From Rubrivivax sp. (lineage in GTDB: Bacteria > Pseudomonadota > Gammaproteobacteria > Burkholderiales > Burkholderiaceae_C), in NCBI GenBank assembly GCA_022842595.1, contig JALHPF010000015.1, positions 1-64,000 on the forward strand: DNA of 64,000 nt. The letters run 5' to 3'. Positions 1-9,820 of this stretch are shown piece by piece (within the stretch, counting starts at the first letter, position 1; the number at the start of each line of letters is the position of its first letter). The notes under the pieces were generated by a model. It had not been told where the DNA came from. It saw only the letters and a program-made list of their open reading frames with translations, and made no database searches. A program made the translations under genes and the position numbers.

Positions 1-62
1 CTGCCGGGCCTGCCGCCCGCGGCGGCTTGCGGTCCGCTGCCGCGCAGCGGAGCGCGCGTTGA
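1..62 (+). CDS. 3' end of an unidentified upstream gene
   Basis: An open frame enters from the left edge and stops at TGA 60-62. That stop overlaps the TTG start of the next gene (TTGA), the same junction used by ispD/ispF in this window. Only about 19 Ala/Arg-rich residues are visible, so no family can be named. It supports the start chosen for the kinase gene and suggests translational coupling. Confidence 0.35.
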   Translation, partial: AGPAARGGLRSAAAQRSAR

Positions 63-2512
63 ACGCCGTCGTCGCCCCGGCGCGCCGCGTCGGCCGCTTC
101 GAACTGCAGCGGGTGCTGGGCAGTGGCGCACAGGCCACCGTCTGGCTGGCCCACGATCCCCGCCTGGACCGAGACGTCGCGTTGAAGCTGCTCGACCCCG
201 CGGCCGACGCCGCGGCGGTGAGCGAATGGCTGAACGAGGCGCGTGCCGTCAGCCGCCTGGCGCACCCGAACGTGGTGCCGGTGTTCGAGGCCGACGAAGC
301 GGCCGGCCAGCCGTACCTGGTGTTCGAGCTGGTCGAAGGCCCGACCCTGCAGCAGGCCCGCCGCCAGCGGCCGGCCTGGCCGGCGCAGGAAGCCGTGGGC
401 CTGATGCTGGGCGTGCTCGATGCGTTGGCGGCCGCGCATGCGCAGGGCATCGTGCACCGCGACCTGAAGCCTTCCAACGTACTGCTGGGCAGCGACGGCC
501 GGCCGCGCGTGATGGACTTCGGCATCGCCGCGCGCGTGGGCGAGGGCGAGGGCGGAGGGGCCTCGCCCCATTCCGGCGCCATCGTCGGCACGCCGGGCTA
601 CCTGTCGCCCGAGGCGGCACGAGGCGAAGCACCGGTGCCGGCGATGGACGTGTTCAGCGCCGGTGTGATGCTGGCCGAGCTGCTGAGCGGCACACCGTTG
701 CTGCGCGAGACCGACCCGATGCGCGCACTGCAGCGGGTGCAGGACGAAGACCTTGCCTTGCCCGCCAGCGTGCGTGTCGACGACGGCCTGCGCAGCATCG
801 TGCAGCGGGCGCTGGCCCGCGACGCCCGCCAGCGCTACGAAGGCGCGGCCAGCCTGCGCACCGCGCTGCAGGCCTGGCTGAACCCGTCGACCGAGCCCGT
901 CGTCGAAGCCGGCCACGGCACGCTGGAATTCCTGCTGCGCCGCATGCGCCACAAGACCGACTTCCCGGCGATGTCGGATTCGGTCGTGCGCATCCAGCGG
1001 CTGGTCACTTCAGACACCGAAAGCCTGGCCACCCTGTCCGAGGCCATCCTCAAGGACGTGGCGCTGACCAACAAGCTGCTGCGCATGGTCAACACCGTGC
1101 ACTTCGCGCAGGCCGCCGGTGGCGGTGTGGCCACGGTGTCGCGTGCGGTGGCGCTGGTGGGCTTTGCCGGTATCCGCAACATGGCGCTGTCGGTGGTGCT
1201 GATGGAACACATGGGTGACAAGGCCCACGCCGCCTTGCTGAAGGAAGAGTTCCTGCGGGCCCTGATGGCAGGCACCCTGGCCAGCGAGCTGACGCCGCTG
1301 GCCCGCGAAGGCGAAGATGCCTTCCTCGGCAGCATGTTTCAGAACCTGGGCCGACTGCTCACCGAGTACTACTTCCCGGAAGAGGCGATGCAGATCCGCC
1401 AGCAGCTGCGTGGCGAAGCCGCCGGTACGCCGGCGCGCGAAGCCGCAGCCCGCCGCGTGCTGGGCCTGGGTTACGAAGACCTGGGTCTGGGTATTGCCAA
1501 GGCCTGGGGCTTGCCCGACAACCTGCAGCGTGCGATGCGTGCGCCAGAAGGCGACGTGCCCGGCCGCGTGCTGCAGCCAGGCGTGGAGCGGCTGCGCTGG
1601 CTGGGACGCGGCGCGAATGCGCTGACCGATGCGCTGCTTGCCGACGACGGCGCACCCCAGCAACTGGCCCTGCTGACAGCGGCCGAACTTTATGCGCCGG
1701 CACTCGGGCTCAGCGCCCGCGACATCGTCGCCACGGCCAACGACGCGCGCTCCAAGCTCTCGCAACTGGCGCAGGCGATGAACCTGCAGGTTGCCCGCGG
1801 CTCGCCGGCACGCCGACTGATCAGCAACACAGCGCCTGCGGCCTTGCCCAGCCCCGCAGCGGCCGCTGCAGCCCCTGCCTCCGCGGCAGCGGCAGCGGCA
1901 GCGGCCGGCCCGGCCGACCGCACGCTCGTGATCGCCCGGTCCGACGCCTCGCCGACGCCCGCGGCCGAGGCTGCTGACGCCCCGGGCCAGACGCTGCGCA
2001 CGGGGCTGATCGAGATACAGGCCGCGGTGGCGACAGGCCAGGTGAAGCTCAACGACATGCTGCGCCTGGTGCTGGACACGCTGCAAGCTGCACTGGACTG
2101 CCGCTGCGTCGTCTTTTGCCTGCGCGACCCGCGCAGTGGGCTGCTGACCGGACGCTTCGGCCTGGGCGAAGCGTCGCAGACCGTGAGCGCAGCGTTGCGC
2201 ATCGACCCGGCGCAGGCAAGCCGGGGTGACCTCTTTGCCGCGCTGTGCGCGCGCGGCGCCGACACCTTGATCGCCGACGCCACCACGGGCCCGCTGGCGC
2301 AGAAGCTGCCGGCCTGGTACCGCGGCGCCGTCAACGCGCCCACCTTCCTGCTGCTGCCGCTGATGCACAAGGGCGCGCCGTTCGGCCTGATCTACGCCGA
2401 CAAGGCCGAAGCCGGCACCCTGAAGCTGGACGCCGACGAACTGGGTCTGGTGAAGGCGCTGCGCGACCAGGTGGTGCTGGTGTTCGGGCGCGGCGCGGCA
2501 GTTTCCGGCTAG
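59..2512 (+). CDS. Ser/Thr protein kinase - HDOD - GAF signalling protein
   Basis: An 817-residue cytoplasmic signalling protein with three domains. Residues about 14-275 are a Hanks-type kinase: glycine loop GSGAQATVW (21-29), Lys43, HRDLKPSN (133-140), DFG (153-155) and GTPGYLSPE (178-186), so all catalytic residues are present. Residues about 300-500 form an HDOD domain, a non-catalytic HD relative used in bacterial signalling. A linker very rich in Ala (about 600-640) leads to a GAF-like domain (about 665-810). No transmembrane segment is seen. The start is TTG 59, overlapping the upstream stop; the frame has no stop further upstream, so the exact start is not certain. Kinase-HDOD-GAF fusions are known in betaproteobacteria, but substrates are unknown. 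Inferred role: coupling a GAF ligand signal to phosphorylation. Confidence 0.85.
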   Translation: MNAVVAPARRVGRFELQRVLGSGAQATVWLAHDPRLDRDVALKLLDPAADAAAVSEWLNEARAVSRLAHPNVVPVFEADEAAGQPYLVFELVEGPTLQQARRQRPAWPAQEAVGLMLGVLDALAAAHAQGIVHRDLKPSNVLLGSDGRPRVMDFGIAARVGEGEGGGASPHSGAIVGTPGYLSPEAARGEAPVPAMDVFSAGVMLAELLSGTPLLRETDPMRALQRVQDEDLALPASVRVDDGLRSIVQRALARDARQRYEGAASLRTALQAWLNPSTEPVVEAGHGTLEFLLRRMRHKTDFPAMSDSVVRIQRLVTSDTESLATLSEAILKDVALTNKLLRMVNTVHFAQAAGGGVATVSRAVALVGFAGIRNMALSVVLMEHMGDKAHAALLKEEFLRALMAGTLASELTPLAREGEDAFLGSMFQNLGRLLTEYYFPEEAMQIRQQLRGEAAGTPAREAAARRVLGLGYEDLGLGIAKAWGLPDNLQRAMRAPEGDVPGRVLQPGVERLRWLGRGANALTDALLADDGAPQQLALLTAAELYAPALGLSARDIVATANDARSKLSQLAQAMNLQVARGSPARRLISNTAPAALPSPAAAAAAPASAAAAAAAAGPADRTLVIARSDASPTPAAEAADAPGQTLRTGLIEIQAAVATGQVKLNDMLRLVLDTLQAALDCRCVVFCLRDPRSGLLTGRFGLGEASQTVSAALRIDPAQASRGDLFAALCARGADTLIADATTGPLAQKLPAWYRGAVNAPTFLLLPLMHKGAPFGLIYADKAEAGTLKLDADELGLVKALRDQVVLVFGRGAAVSG

Positions 2513-2636
2513 CCGGCAGATCGGCGCCGCGCCGCCGGCGTCTGTTCCTACACCGCCGCGTGGCTTCGTCCTGCGGACGGCCCGCTGGCGGGCGTTCCAC
2601 ACTGATGGCCTCAAAACGGCGCGCGAGGACACATCC

Positions 2637-2717
2637 ATGGGCAAATACGTGTTGGGCTGGCTGCTGGGCGTGCCGGTCGTCGTGCTGGTGCTCGTCTATT
2701 TCTTCTTTGGCGGCTGA
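2637..2717 (+). CDS. 26-residue single-span membrane protein
   Basis: A tiny ORF, ATG 2637 to TGA 2715-2717, encodes MGKY followed by a continuous hydrophobic stretch ending in FFFGG. GAGG about 8 bases upstream is a good ribosome binding site. The sequence is almost entirely one transmembrane helix with a positively charged N-terminus, typical of small inner-membrane proteins. It sits between the kinase gene and the sugar dehydrogenase on the same strand. I recall similar short proteins in Burkholderiales but cannot assign a function. It is too short for most gene finders. Confidence 0.6.
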   Translation: MGKYVLGWLLGVPVVVLVLVYFFFGG

Positions 2718-2725
2718 GGCTTGGC

Positions 2726-2836
2726 ATGAATCTGGCCGACGCCACCACGCTTCCACAGGCCCTGACGCCGACGCAGCCGCACGAAGAAGCCGCAGGCGAC
2801 GCTGGCAGCCTGGTGCGCCCGGGCCATCGGTCATGA
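2726..2836 (+). CDS. possible 36-residue leader ORF
   Basis: A short ORF starts at ATG 2726, nine bases after the small membrane protein, and ends in TGA 2834-2836. Its stop overlaps the ATG of the sugar dehydrogenase (ATGA), a typical translational-coupling junction. The product (MNLADATTLPQALTPT...) is Ala/Thr/Pro-rich with no domain or membrane segment. The precise overlap is the main support; composition alone would not prove it. It could instead be chance open frame in GC-rich DNA. Confidence 0.35.
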   Translation: MNLADATTLPQALTPTQPHEEAAGDAGSLVRPGHRS

Positions 2837-4215
2837 AGGCCGGCCGGCCGCCATGGGTCTGGGTGCTGGCCTGCGCGGGGGTGCTCGGTACGACAGCCTG
2901 CAGCGAGCGCACACGCTTGCCCGAAGGCGCCGACGTCGGTTCGAAGCCGCGCCTGGCCGAGCCGGTGACAGGCCTGATCCCCACCGTGCACATCGCGCCC
3001 GCTTCGCCGTGGCCTGCGGGGCTTCTGCCGCTGCCCGCCGCTGGCCTGCGGCTGACGGCCTTCGCGCGCGGACTGGCGCACCCTCGTTGGCTGCTGGTGC
3101 TGCCCAATGGCGATGTGCTCGTGGCCGAGACCAACGCCCCGGCGCGAGAGAAAGCCGGAGGCGGCGTCAAGGGCTGGGTGATGAAGCTCGTGATGGCGCG
3201 AGCCGGCGCCGGGGTGCCCAGCGCCAACCGCATCACGCTGCTGCGCGACGCTGACGGCGACGGCGTGGCCGAGATGCGCAGCGTGCTCCTCGAAGGCCTG
3301 AACTCGCCATTCGGCATGGCCGTGGTCGGAGATCGGCTCTACGTGGCCCACACCGACGCCATCTGGGAGTATGCCTACGCCGAAGGCCAGACCCGCATCG
3401 ACCGTGCGGGCCGCAAGCTCGCCGAGCTTCCGGGCGGGCCGCGCAACCACCACTGGACCAAGGGTCTGGTGGCCGATGCCGGCGGCGGCAAGCTGTACGC
3501 CAGCGTCGGCTCGAACAGCAATGTCGCCGAACATGGCATGGCCGAGGAGGCCGGCCGCGCCGCGATCTGGGAGATCGACCGCGCAAGCGGCGCCAAGCGG
3601 CTGTTCGCCACGGGCTTGCGCAACCCCGTGGGCCTGGCCTGGATGCGCAGCATCACCGGCGCAGACCGCCTGTGGGCGGTGGTCAACGAACGTGACGAGA
3701 TCGGCAGCGACCTGGTGCCCGACTACCTGACGAGCGTGCAGGACGGCGCCTTCTATGGCTGGCCCTACAGCTGGTACGGCCCGCATGTCGATGACCGAGT
3801 CAGTCCGCAGCAGCCGGCCTTGGTGGCGCGCGCCGTGGTGCCCGACTACGCGTTGGGGGCGCACGTGGCCGCGCTGGGCCTGGCGACCGGCACGAACCCG
3901 GCGCTGGCGAAGGCGCTGCTCGCCGGGTCGCGGGCACCCGTTGCGGCAGCTGCCGCAGCAGCTTCGAGCGAAGGCGTGTATATCGGGCTGCATGGCTCCT
4001 GGAACCGTCGCCCCCATGCCGGCTACAAGGTCGTCTACGTGCCGTTCAGCCAGGGGATGCCCAGCGGCCTTCCGGTGGATGTGCTGACAGGTTTTCTCAG
4101 CCCCGAGGGGCAAGCCTGGGGCCGGCCGGTGGGTGTGGCCATGGACCGCCACGGCGCGCTGCTGGTTGCCGACGACGTCGGCAATTCGATCTGGCGGGTG
4201 GCGACACCGCCTTGA
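2833..4215 (+). CDS. PQQ-type sugar (sorbosone) dehydrogenase-like lipoprotein
   Basis: A 460-residue predicted periplasmic lipoprotein. The N-terminus has a hydrophobic signal ending in GTTAC, with Cys23 the likely lipidated residue, so the start at ATG 2833 is preferred over longer upstream frames. The rest matches the soluble glucose/L-sorbosone dehydrogenase family: PNGDVLVAET, SPFGMAVVGDRLYVA, ATGLRNPVGLAW and LHGSWNR are family-like blade motifs of a six-bladed beta-propeller that binds PQQ. The family oxidises aldoses or related sugars in the periplasm and passes electrons to the respiratory chain; the actual substrate cannot be read from sequence. No pqq biosynthesis genes are in the window. 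Confidence 0.8.
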   Translation: MKAGRPPWVWVLACAGVLGTTACSERTRLPEGADVGSKPRLAEPVTGLIPTVHIAPASPWPAGLLPLPAAGLRLTAFARGLAHPRWLLVLPNGDVLVAETNAPAREKAGGGVKGWVMKLVMARAGAGVPSANRITLLRDADGDGVAEMRSVLLEGLNSPFGMAVVGDRLYVAHTDAIWEYAYAEGQTRIDRAGRKLAELPGGPRNHHWTKGLVADAGGGKLYASVGSNSNVAEHGMAEEAGRAAIWEIDRASGAKRLFATGLRNPVGLAWMRSITGADRLWAVVNERDEIGSDLVPDYLTSVQDGAFYGWPYSWYGPHVDDRVSPQQPALVARAVVPDYALGAHVAALGLATGTNPALAKALLAGSRAPVAAAAAAASSEGVYIGLHGSWNRRPHAGYKVVYVPFSQGMPSGLPVDVLTGFLSPEGQAWGRPVGVAMDRHGALLVADDVGNSIWRVATPP

Positions 4216-4317
4216 GCTTGCGCCGGGCCTAAACCGGCTGCGCCGCGTCGAGTCCGGACGAGGCTGCTGGCGCCGGGTCTGCGCTGGCTCAGCGCCGGCC
4301 GTAACCCGGGCGGGTCG

Positions 4318-4950
4318 CGCCTCAGGGCGTGGAGGCGCGGTGGTCATTGAAGAAACGGATGTCGCCGCCGTCGTTTCGCTCCAGCCGTCGAAGCACCAGA
4401 GATCCAGCGCTGGAACCGAAGTGTTGTAAACGACACCCACGATCACCGCGATGCCCGCGGCATGGGCCTCGCCGACGAAGCGCTTCAGCGCATCGGGCCC
4501 AACGTCGGCGCTTTCCTCCGCGAACACAGTTGCAGTATTGCAGCCCCAGGAAGATTCACCGGCAGATTCAGCACGGGCATGCGCTGGATCGCATTCACAC
4601 CCAGGTCGCACAGATGCGGGAAGGGGGCCTCTGCGTCGGCGAAGGACCCTGGCGCACCGTCCTTCGGCACCTGGAAACTGCCCACGTGCATTTCGCAGAT
4701 CACGGATTCACGGTGCCCGGGCAGGCGGAAGTCGTCGCCCTGCCCGTCGAACGCCGCAGGGTCCACGATCGGCCCGTGGCCGACGGAAATCGTCACTTGC
4801 CGTGTGCGCGGGAATCGTCCCAGCCAATGAAGTCGCCCTTCACCCACACCTGTTCGGCATGCGGCGCCCACATCCGGAACGTGACGCCGTGTCGTCCGAC
4901 CAGGGCGCCCAGGCCTGCCAGCAGAGCGTCCGCGGAGGGTTCGGACAAGG
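4318..4950 (-). pseudogene. frameshifted GH13 alpha-glucan enzyme relic
   Basis: Reading the minus strand gives consecutive pieces of one CBM48-GH13 protein in different frames. About 4945-4800 encodes an isoamylase-N-like stretch (VTFRMWAPHAEQVWVKGDF, IGWDD). About 4720-4570 encodes VICEMHVGSF and GVNAIQRMPVLNLP in another frame. About 4545-4372 encodes GPDALKRFVGEAHAAGIAVI, VVYN and LWCFDGWSE in a third. About 4372-4320 shifts again to NDGGDIRFFNDHRAST before a stop. Order and spacing match the start of a branching-enzyme or alpha-amylase family protein, but most of the catalytic domain is gone. At least three frameshifts make it non-functional. The exact family member is uncertain. Confidence 0.75.
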
Positions 4951-5056
4951 CGCTTTCTCGACAGCATATTCAAGTCAAGGCTCTCTTCACAGGGCTCCGG
5001 TAGGCTGAGCGGATGCTGCCGTCCGCACCCGCTCGCCGCGGGCCGCGCCTGGGTCT

Positions 5057-5740
5057 CTAGACCGGCACGAGAAGCCGCGCGAAAGCGCGATCCAGACCGC
5101 CTTCGGCAATCGCGATATCGGCCTCGGCCTGCACGGCCGGCTTGGCATGGAAACCGATCGACAGGCCGGCAGCGCGCATCATCGGCAGGTCGTTGGCGCC
5201 GTCGCCCACGGCGATGGTCTGCGCCGGCGTGATGCCCATCAGGTCGGCCAGCTCGAGCAGCGTGCGGCGCTTTTCAGCGCCGTCGACGATGTCGCCCCAG
5301 GGCTGCGGCACCAGGCTGCCGGTGAGCCGCCCGTCAGCCACGTCCAGCACGTTGGCGCGCGCGAAGTCCAGCCCCAGCCGCGCCTGCACGCGGCTGCTGA
5401 AGTAGGTGAAGCCGCCGCTGACGAGCAAGGTCTTCAAGCCCGCCGCGCGGCAGGCGCCCACGAATTCGGTCACGCCAGGGTTCAGCTTCAGGCGCCGGGC
5501 GTAGACCTCTTCCAGCGCCGACGCCGGCACGCCGCGCAGCAGTGCCAGGCGGCGGCGCAGGCTGTCCTTGTAATCGGTGATCTCGCCGCGCATGGCCGCT
5601 TCGGTGATGGCCGCGACCTCGGCCTTGCGGCCGGCAGCGTCGGCCACTTCGTCGATGCACTCGATGTTGATCAGCGTCGAGTCCATGTCGAAGGCGACGA
5701 GCCTGAAATCGGCCAGACGCCAGGTCTTGGGTTCGCTCAC
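5057..5740 (-). CDS. serB: phosphoserine phosphatase
   Basis: A 227-residue HAD-superfamily enzyme converting O-phosphoserine to serine, the last step of serine synthesis, in the cytoplasm. Motif I is DMDST (18-22) with nucleophile Asp18 and acid/base Asp20. The serine-binding/motif II region reads LLVSGGFTYF, and motif III/IV reads VGDGANDLPM. It lacks the N-terminal ACT domain of some SerB proteins, as in many betaproteobacteria. The start overlaps the last four bases of the cupin gene, so it is translated as the third gene of mfd-cupin-serB. Confidence in function is high. Confidence 0.93.
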   Translation of the reverse strand: MSEPKTWRLADFRLVAFDMDSTLINIECIDEVADAAGRKAEVAAITEAAMRGEITDYKDSLRRRLALLRGVPASALEEVYARRLKLNPGVTEFVGACRAAGLKTLLVSGGFTYFSSRVQARLGLDFARANVLDVADGRLTGSLVPQPWGDIVDGAEKRRTLLELADLMGITPAQTIAVGDGANDLPMMRAAGLSIGFHAKPAVQAEADIAIAEGGLDRAFARLLVPV

Positions 5741-6225
5741 GTTTCGCCGTCCCAGTAGTCGATCTCGCCGCCCTTGCGGCCGATGGTGTGGAAGTTCGGC
5801 GAACCCACCAGATGCTTGCCGGAATCAGGGTATTCGCAGATCTCGATCGGCTCGTTGGTGCCGATCGAGATGTACTTCAGCGGTGCATCGGACGTGTTCA
5901 GGATGTGGTGCGGGTACTCGGGCCCGGGCGGGATGAAGATGACGTCGCCGGCCTTGATCGGCAGCATCTCGCCGGCCACGCGCAAGGTGCCGCTGCCTTC
6001 GAGCACGATGAACATCTCTTCCTCGGCGTGGTGGAAGTGGTAGGGGCAGCTGCGCTTGCCGGGCGGCAGGGTGTCGACGCCCGCCGCGAGCTTCTTCGCC
6101 GCGGTGCCGGCCGACAGCCTGCCGCCGCGGCTGGCGTACAGGCTGCCGCGCGCGAAGTCCTTCAGCTCGATGCTGTCGACGTTGCGGATCAGCTGGCTGG
6201 CGAGTTCGGTGGCTTTGTCGGTCAT
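5737..6225 (-). CDS. cupin-fold protein
   Basis: A 162-residue single-domain cupin. Motif 1 is visible as CPYHFHHAEEEMFIVLEG, with His residues and a Glu suited to metal binding. Motif 2 is GDVIFIPPGPEYPHHILN. The C-terminus carries a conserved-looking PDSGK stretch. Proteins of this type are usually annotated only as cupin-domain proteins, and the substrate or ligand cannot be told. It starts 29 bases after mfd, with GGAG about 10 bases before the ATG, and overlaps serB by four bases. The position between a repair factor and a serine enzyme gives no clear functional clue. Confidence 0.85.
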   Translation of the reverse strand: MTDKATELASQLIRNVDSIELKDFARGSLYASRGGRLSAGTAAKKLAAGVDTLPPGKRSCPYHFHHAEEEMFIVLEGSGTLRVAGEMLPIKAGDVIFIPPGPEYPHHILNTSDAPLKYISIGTNEPIEICEYPDSGKHLVGSPNFHTIGRKGGEIDYWDGET

Positions 6226-6254
6226 CGCAGGAGTCTCCAGGTGGTCGGACAGTG

Positions 6255-9200
6255 TCAGACGGTGGCCAGCGGCTGGCCGAGTGAACGCAGCACATCGCGC
6301 AGGTAGTGCGCGCGGTCGGCGGGCGCGGCAATCTCGCGGTCGATGCGCAGCTTGTGGTTGCCGGCCAGCTTGATGGCGCGGTTCTTCTGCACCAGCTCGA
6401 CGATGCGCTGTGCCGGCACCGGTGCCTTGTCGCTGAAGGTGATGTTCATCACCTTCGGGTTGGCGTCGATCTTCAGCACGCCATAAGGCCGCGCCTGCAC
6501 GCGCAGGCGGTGGGTGTCGAACAGCGTCTGGCCCTGCGTGGGCAGCTTGCCGAAGCGGTCAGTGATTTCTTCGAGCAGCAGGTCGATCTGCTCACTGCGC
6601 TCGGCCGTGGCCAGGCGCTTGTACAGGCCCAGGCGCACATGCACGTCGCCGCAGTAGGCGTCGGGCAGCAGCGCGGGGGCGTGCAGGTTGATCTCGGTGG
6701 TAGCGGCGAAGGGTTGCAGCAGATCGGGTTCCTTGCCCGAACGCAAGGCGCGCACGGCTTCGCTGAGCATGTCGTTGTAGAGCTGGAAGCCCACTTCCAT
6801 CATGTTGCCGCTCTGGTTTTCGCCCAGCACCTCGCCGGCGCCGCGGATCTCCAGGTCGTGCATCGCCAGATAGAAGCCGGAACCGAGTTCCTCCATGTCC
6901 TGGATGGCCTGCAGGCGTTGGCCGGCCTGCTTGGTCAGGCCTTCGAGGTCGGGCACAAGCAGGTAGGCATAGGCCTGGTGGTGGCTGCGTCCCACCCGCC
7001 CGCGCAGCTGGTGCAACTGCGCCAGGCCGAACTTGTCGGCGCGGCTCATCACGATGGTGTTGGCGGTGGGCACATCGATGCCGGTTTCGATGATGGTCGA
7101 ACACAGCAGCAGGTTGTGGCGCTGGGCGACGAAGTCGCGCATCACGTGTTCCAGCTCACGCTCAGGCATCTGGCCATGGGCCACGGCGATGCGCGCCTCG
7201 GGCAGCAACTCTTCCAGCTTCTGCTTGCGGTTCTGGATGGTCTCGACCTCGTTGTGCAGGAAGTAGACCTGGCCACCGCGGTTCAGCTCGCGCATCACGG
7301 CTTCGCGGATGACGCTGTTGCCTTCGCTGCGCACGAAGGTCTTGATGGCCAGCCGGCGCTGGGGTGCGGTGGCAATCACGCTCAGGTCGCGCAGGCCTTC
7401 CAGCGCCATGCCCAGCGTGCGCGGGATCGGGGTGGCCGTGAGCGTGAGCACATCGACCTCGGCGCGCAGCGCCTTCATCGCTTCCTTGTGGCGCACGCCG
7501 AAGCGGTGTTCCTCGTCGATGACGAGCAGGCCCAGGCGCGCAAACTTGCAGTCGCTGGACAAGAGCTTGTGCGTGCCCACGACGATGTCGACACTGCCGT
7601 CGGCGATGCCCTCGAGCGCCACCTTCACTTCCTTGGCGCTGCGAAAACGCGAGAGCTCGGCGATCTTCACCGGCCACTTGCCGAAGCGGTCGACCAGAGT
7701 CTGGTAATGCTGTTCGGCCAGCAGCGTGGTCGGTGCCAGGATGGCGACCTGCTTGCCGCCGTGCACGGCCACGAACGCGGCGCGCAGCGCGACTTCGGTC
7801 TTGCCGAAGCCGACGTCGCCGCAGACCAGCCGGTCCATCGGCCGCGGGCTCACCATGTCCTGGATGACGGCGTGGATGGCGGCGCGCTGGTCGGCCGTTT
7901 CCTCGAAGCCGAAACTGGTGGCAAAGGCCTCGTAGTCGTGCGGGCTGAAGCGGTGGGCAAAACCCTCGCGCGCAGCGCGGCGGGCGTACAGGTTCAGCAG
8001 CTCGGCGGCGGTGTCGCGCACCTGCTCGGCGGCCTTGCGCCTGGCCTTGTCCCACTGGCCGCTGCCCAGCCGGTGCAGCGGGGCTTCCTCGGCGCTGACG
8101 CCGGTGTAGCGGCTGATCAGGTGCAGCTGCGCCACCGGCACGTAGAGCGTGGCCTTGTCGGCGTATTCCAGATGCAGGAACTCGCTGGCGCCCTCGCCAT
8201 TGCCCTGGCTGAGGTCGATGTTCACCAGGCCCTGGTAGCGGCCGATGCCGTGGCTCATGTGCACGACCGGGTCGCCCACCTTCAGTTCCGACAGGTCCTT
8301 GATCAGCGCGTCGACGCTGCTCGTCTGTTCCTGCTTGCGCCGGCGGCGGGCCTGCGGCGTGGTCGCGAAGAGCTCGGTCTCGGTGAGGAACTGCACCGAC
8401 ACCGCGGCGGCATCGTCGTGCCAGTGGAAGCCTTCGGCGAGCGGCGCCGCGGCAATCGCCACCTTCTCGCTGCCGGTGAGGAAGTCTTCCAGGCTGTCGA
8501 CGCTGGGCACGCTGATCTGGTGGTCGCGCAGCAGTTCCAGCAGGCTTTCGCGGCGGCCGTCGCTCTCGGCGACGATCAGCACGCGGTGCGGCGTCTTCTG
8601 GATGTGCTGCTCCAGCAGCGCCAGCGGCTCGGGCGTGCCGCGGTTGATGCTGATGTCGGGCAGCGGCCGTGCCCATTCGGTGGGCTCGCTGCCGCGCAGC
8701 GACAGCGTGGCGTGCGCCTGCGTGCGGCCGAAGAATTCCTCCGGCGGCATGAAGATGGCCGGCGGCGGCAGGATCGGCCGTTCCGGGTCGTGCTGCAGGA
8801 AGCGGTGGCGCTCGCGGGTGTCGGTCCAGAAGCGGTCGAGCGCCTCGTCGACCTTGCCGTGCAGCACCAGGGCGGCCTGCTCGCCCAGGTAGTCGAAGAT
8901 CGTGCCCGGCTCGTCGAAGAACAGCGGCAGGTAGTACTCGATGCCGCCGCTGGCCAGGCCCGCGGCGATGTCCTTGTAGACACGGCTGCGGGTGGGGTCG
9001 CCTTCGAGCTTTTCGCGCCAGCGCGCGCGGAAAGCGGTGCGCGCGGCATCGTCCATCGGGAACTCGCGGCCGGGCAGCAGTCGTACCTCGGGCACCGGGT
9101 AGAGGCTGCGCTGTGAATCAGGATCAAAGGTTCGGATCGAGTCGACCTCGTCGCCGAACAGGTCCACGCGGTAGGGCACCAGGCTGCCCATCGGGAACAG

Positions 9201-9707
9201 GTCGATGAGGCCGCCGCGCACGGCGTATTCACCCGGGCTCACGACCTGGCTGACGTGTTGGTATCCGGCCAGCGTCAGCTGCGACTTCAGCTTGGCTTCG
9301 TCGAGCCGGCTCTTCTGCTTGAAGTTGAAGGTGGTCCCGGCCATGAACGACGGCGGGGACAGCCGCGTCAGCGCCGTGGCGGCCGGCAGCAGCACCACGT
9401 CGACCTCGCCATTGCGCACCGCCCACAGCGTGGCCAGGCGTTCGCTGATCAGGTCCTGGTGCGGGCTGAAGGTGTCGTAGGGCAGGGTCTCCCAGTCGGG
9501 GAAGACCGACACGCGCAGGCCTGGCGCAAAGAAGGGCAGCTCGTCGGCCAGCCGCGCGGTGTCGGCTGGCTCGGCGGTGAAGATGGCGAGCATGCGGCCT
9601 TCGGCCTTGCGCGCCTGCGCCAGATGGCCGAGCAGCAGGGCGTCGGCGGAGCCGACCGGCCGGGGCAGGGTGAAACGGCGGCCGGCGGCGATGGTGGGAA
9701 GTTGCAT
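6255..9707 (-). CDS. mfd: transcription-repair coupling factor
   Basis: A 1150-residue DNA translocase that removes RNA polymerase stalled at lesions and recruits UvrA. In order: a UvrB-like N-terminal module, an RNA-polymerase interaction domain ([18 protein letters not shown]), a RecG-like helicase with Walker [10 protein letters not shown] and Walker [10 protein letters not shown], the TRG region and a C-terminal UvrA-masking domain. The start at ATG 9707 ([11 protein letters not shown]) is chosen because the extra 15 residues of the longer frame do not look like Mfd. It is divergent from ispD and heads mfd-cupin-serB. Length and motifs are standard. Confidence 0.96.
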   Translation of the reverse strand: MQLPTIAAGRRFTLPRPVGSADALLLGHLAQARKAEGRMLAIFTAEPADTARLADELPFFAPGLRVSVFPDWETLPYDTFSPHQDLISERLATLWAVRNGEVDVVLLPAATALTRLSPPSFMAGTTFNFKQKSRLDEAKLKSQLTLAGYQHVSQVVSPGEYAVRGGLIDLFPMGSLVPYRVDLFGDEVDSIRTFDPDSQRSLYPVPEVRLLPGREFPMDDAARTAFRARWREKLEGDPTRSRVYKDIAAGLASGGIEYYLPLFFDEPGTIFDYLGEQAALVLHGKVDEALDRFWTDTRERHRFLQHDPERPILPPPAIFMPPEEFFGRTQAHATLSLRGSEPTEWARPLPDISINRGTPEPLALLEQHIQKTPHRVLIVAESDGRRESLLELLRDHQISVPSVDSLEDFLTGSEKVAIAAAPLAEGFHWHDDAAAVSVQFLTETELFATTPQARRRRKQEQTSSVDALIKDLSELKVGDPVVHMSHGIGRYQGLVNIDLSQGNGEGASEFLHLEYADKATLYVPVAQLHLISRYTGVSAEEAPLHRLGSGQWDKARRKAAEQVRDTAAELLNLYARRAAREGFAHRFSPHDYEAFATSFGFEETADQRAAIHAVIQDMVSPRPMDRLVCGDVGFGKTEVALRAAFVAVHGGKQVAILAPTTLLAEQHYQTLVDRFGKWPVKIAELSRFRSAKEVKVALEGIADGSVDIVVGTHKLLSSDCKFARLGLLVIDEEHRFGVRHKEAMKALRAEVDVLTLTATPIPRTLGMALEGLRDLSVIATAPQRRLAIKTFVRSEGNSVIREAVMRELNRGGQVYFLHNEVETIQNRKQKLEELLPEARIAVAHGQMPERELEHVMRDFVAQRHNLLLCSTIIETGIDVPTANTIVMSRADKFGLAQLHQLRGRVGRSHHQAYAYLLVPDLEGLTKQAGQRLQAIQDMEELGSGFYLAMHDLEIRGAGEVLGENQSGNMMEVGFQLYNDMLSEAVRALRSGKEPDLLQPFAATTEINLHAPALLPDAYCGDVHVRLGLYKRLATAERSEQIDLLLEEITDRFGKLPTQGQTLFDTHRLRVQARPYGVLKIDANPKVMNITFSDKAPVPAQRIVELVQKNRAIKLAGNHKLRIDREIAAPADRAHYLRDVLRSLGQPLATV

Positions 9708-9802
9708 GCGTGATGCTGTGGAGCAGCCTGGAAACGAGCGCGGAAAAAGCAAATCGCCCCGTCGACGATGCGGCGGGGCGTGCGGAATTCGGCAGTGAAG
9801 GC

Positions 9803-9814
9803 GATTCTAGAATC
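9803..9814. promoter_or_regulatory. 12-bp palindrome between mfd and ispD
   Basis: GATTCTAGAATC is a perfect palindrome in the 113-bp divergent mfd/ispD spacer, only 7 bp before the ispD start. It contains a -10-like TAGAAT on both strands, but no good -35 was found on either. It may be a promoter element giving ispD a very short leader, an operator, or chance. Confidence 0.3.
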
Positions 9815-9820
9815 CGGGGC

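Noticed and set aside
6306..9116. Very long plus-strand open frame opposite mfd
   Set aside because: It mirrors the third-codon GC pattern of mfd, is rich in His/Gln/Val/Ala/Gly, and matches no family; mfd on the other strand is certain.
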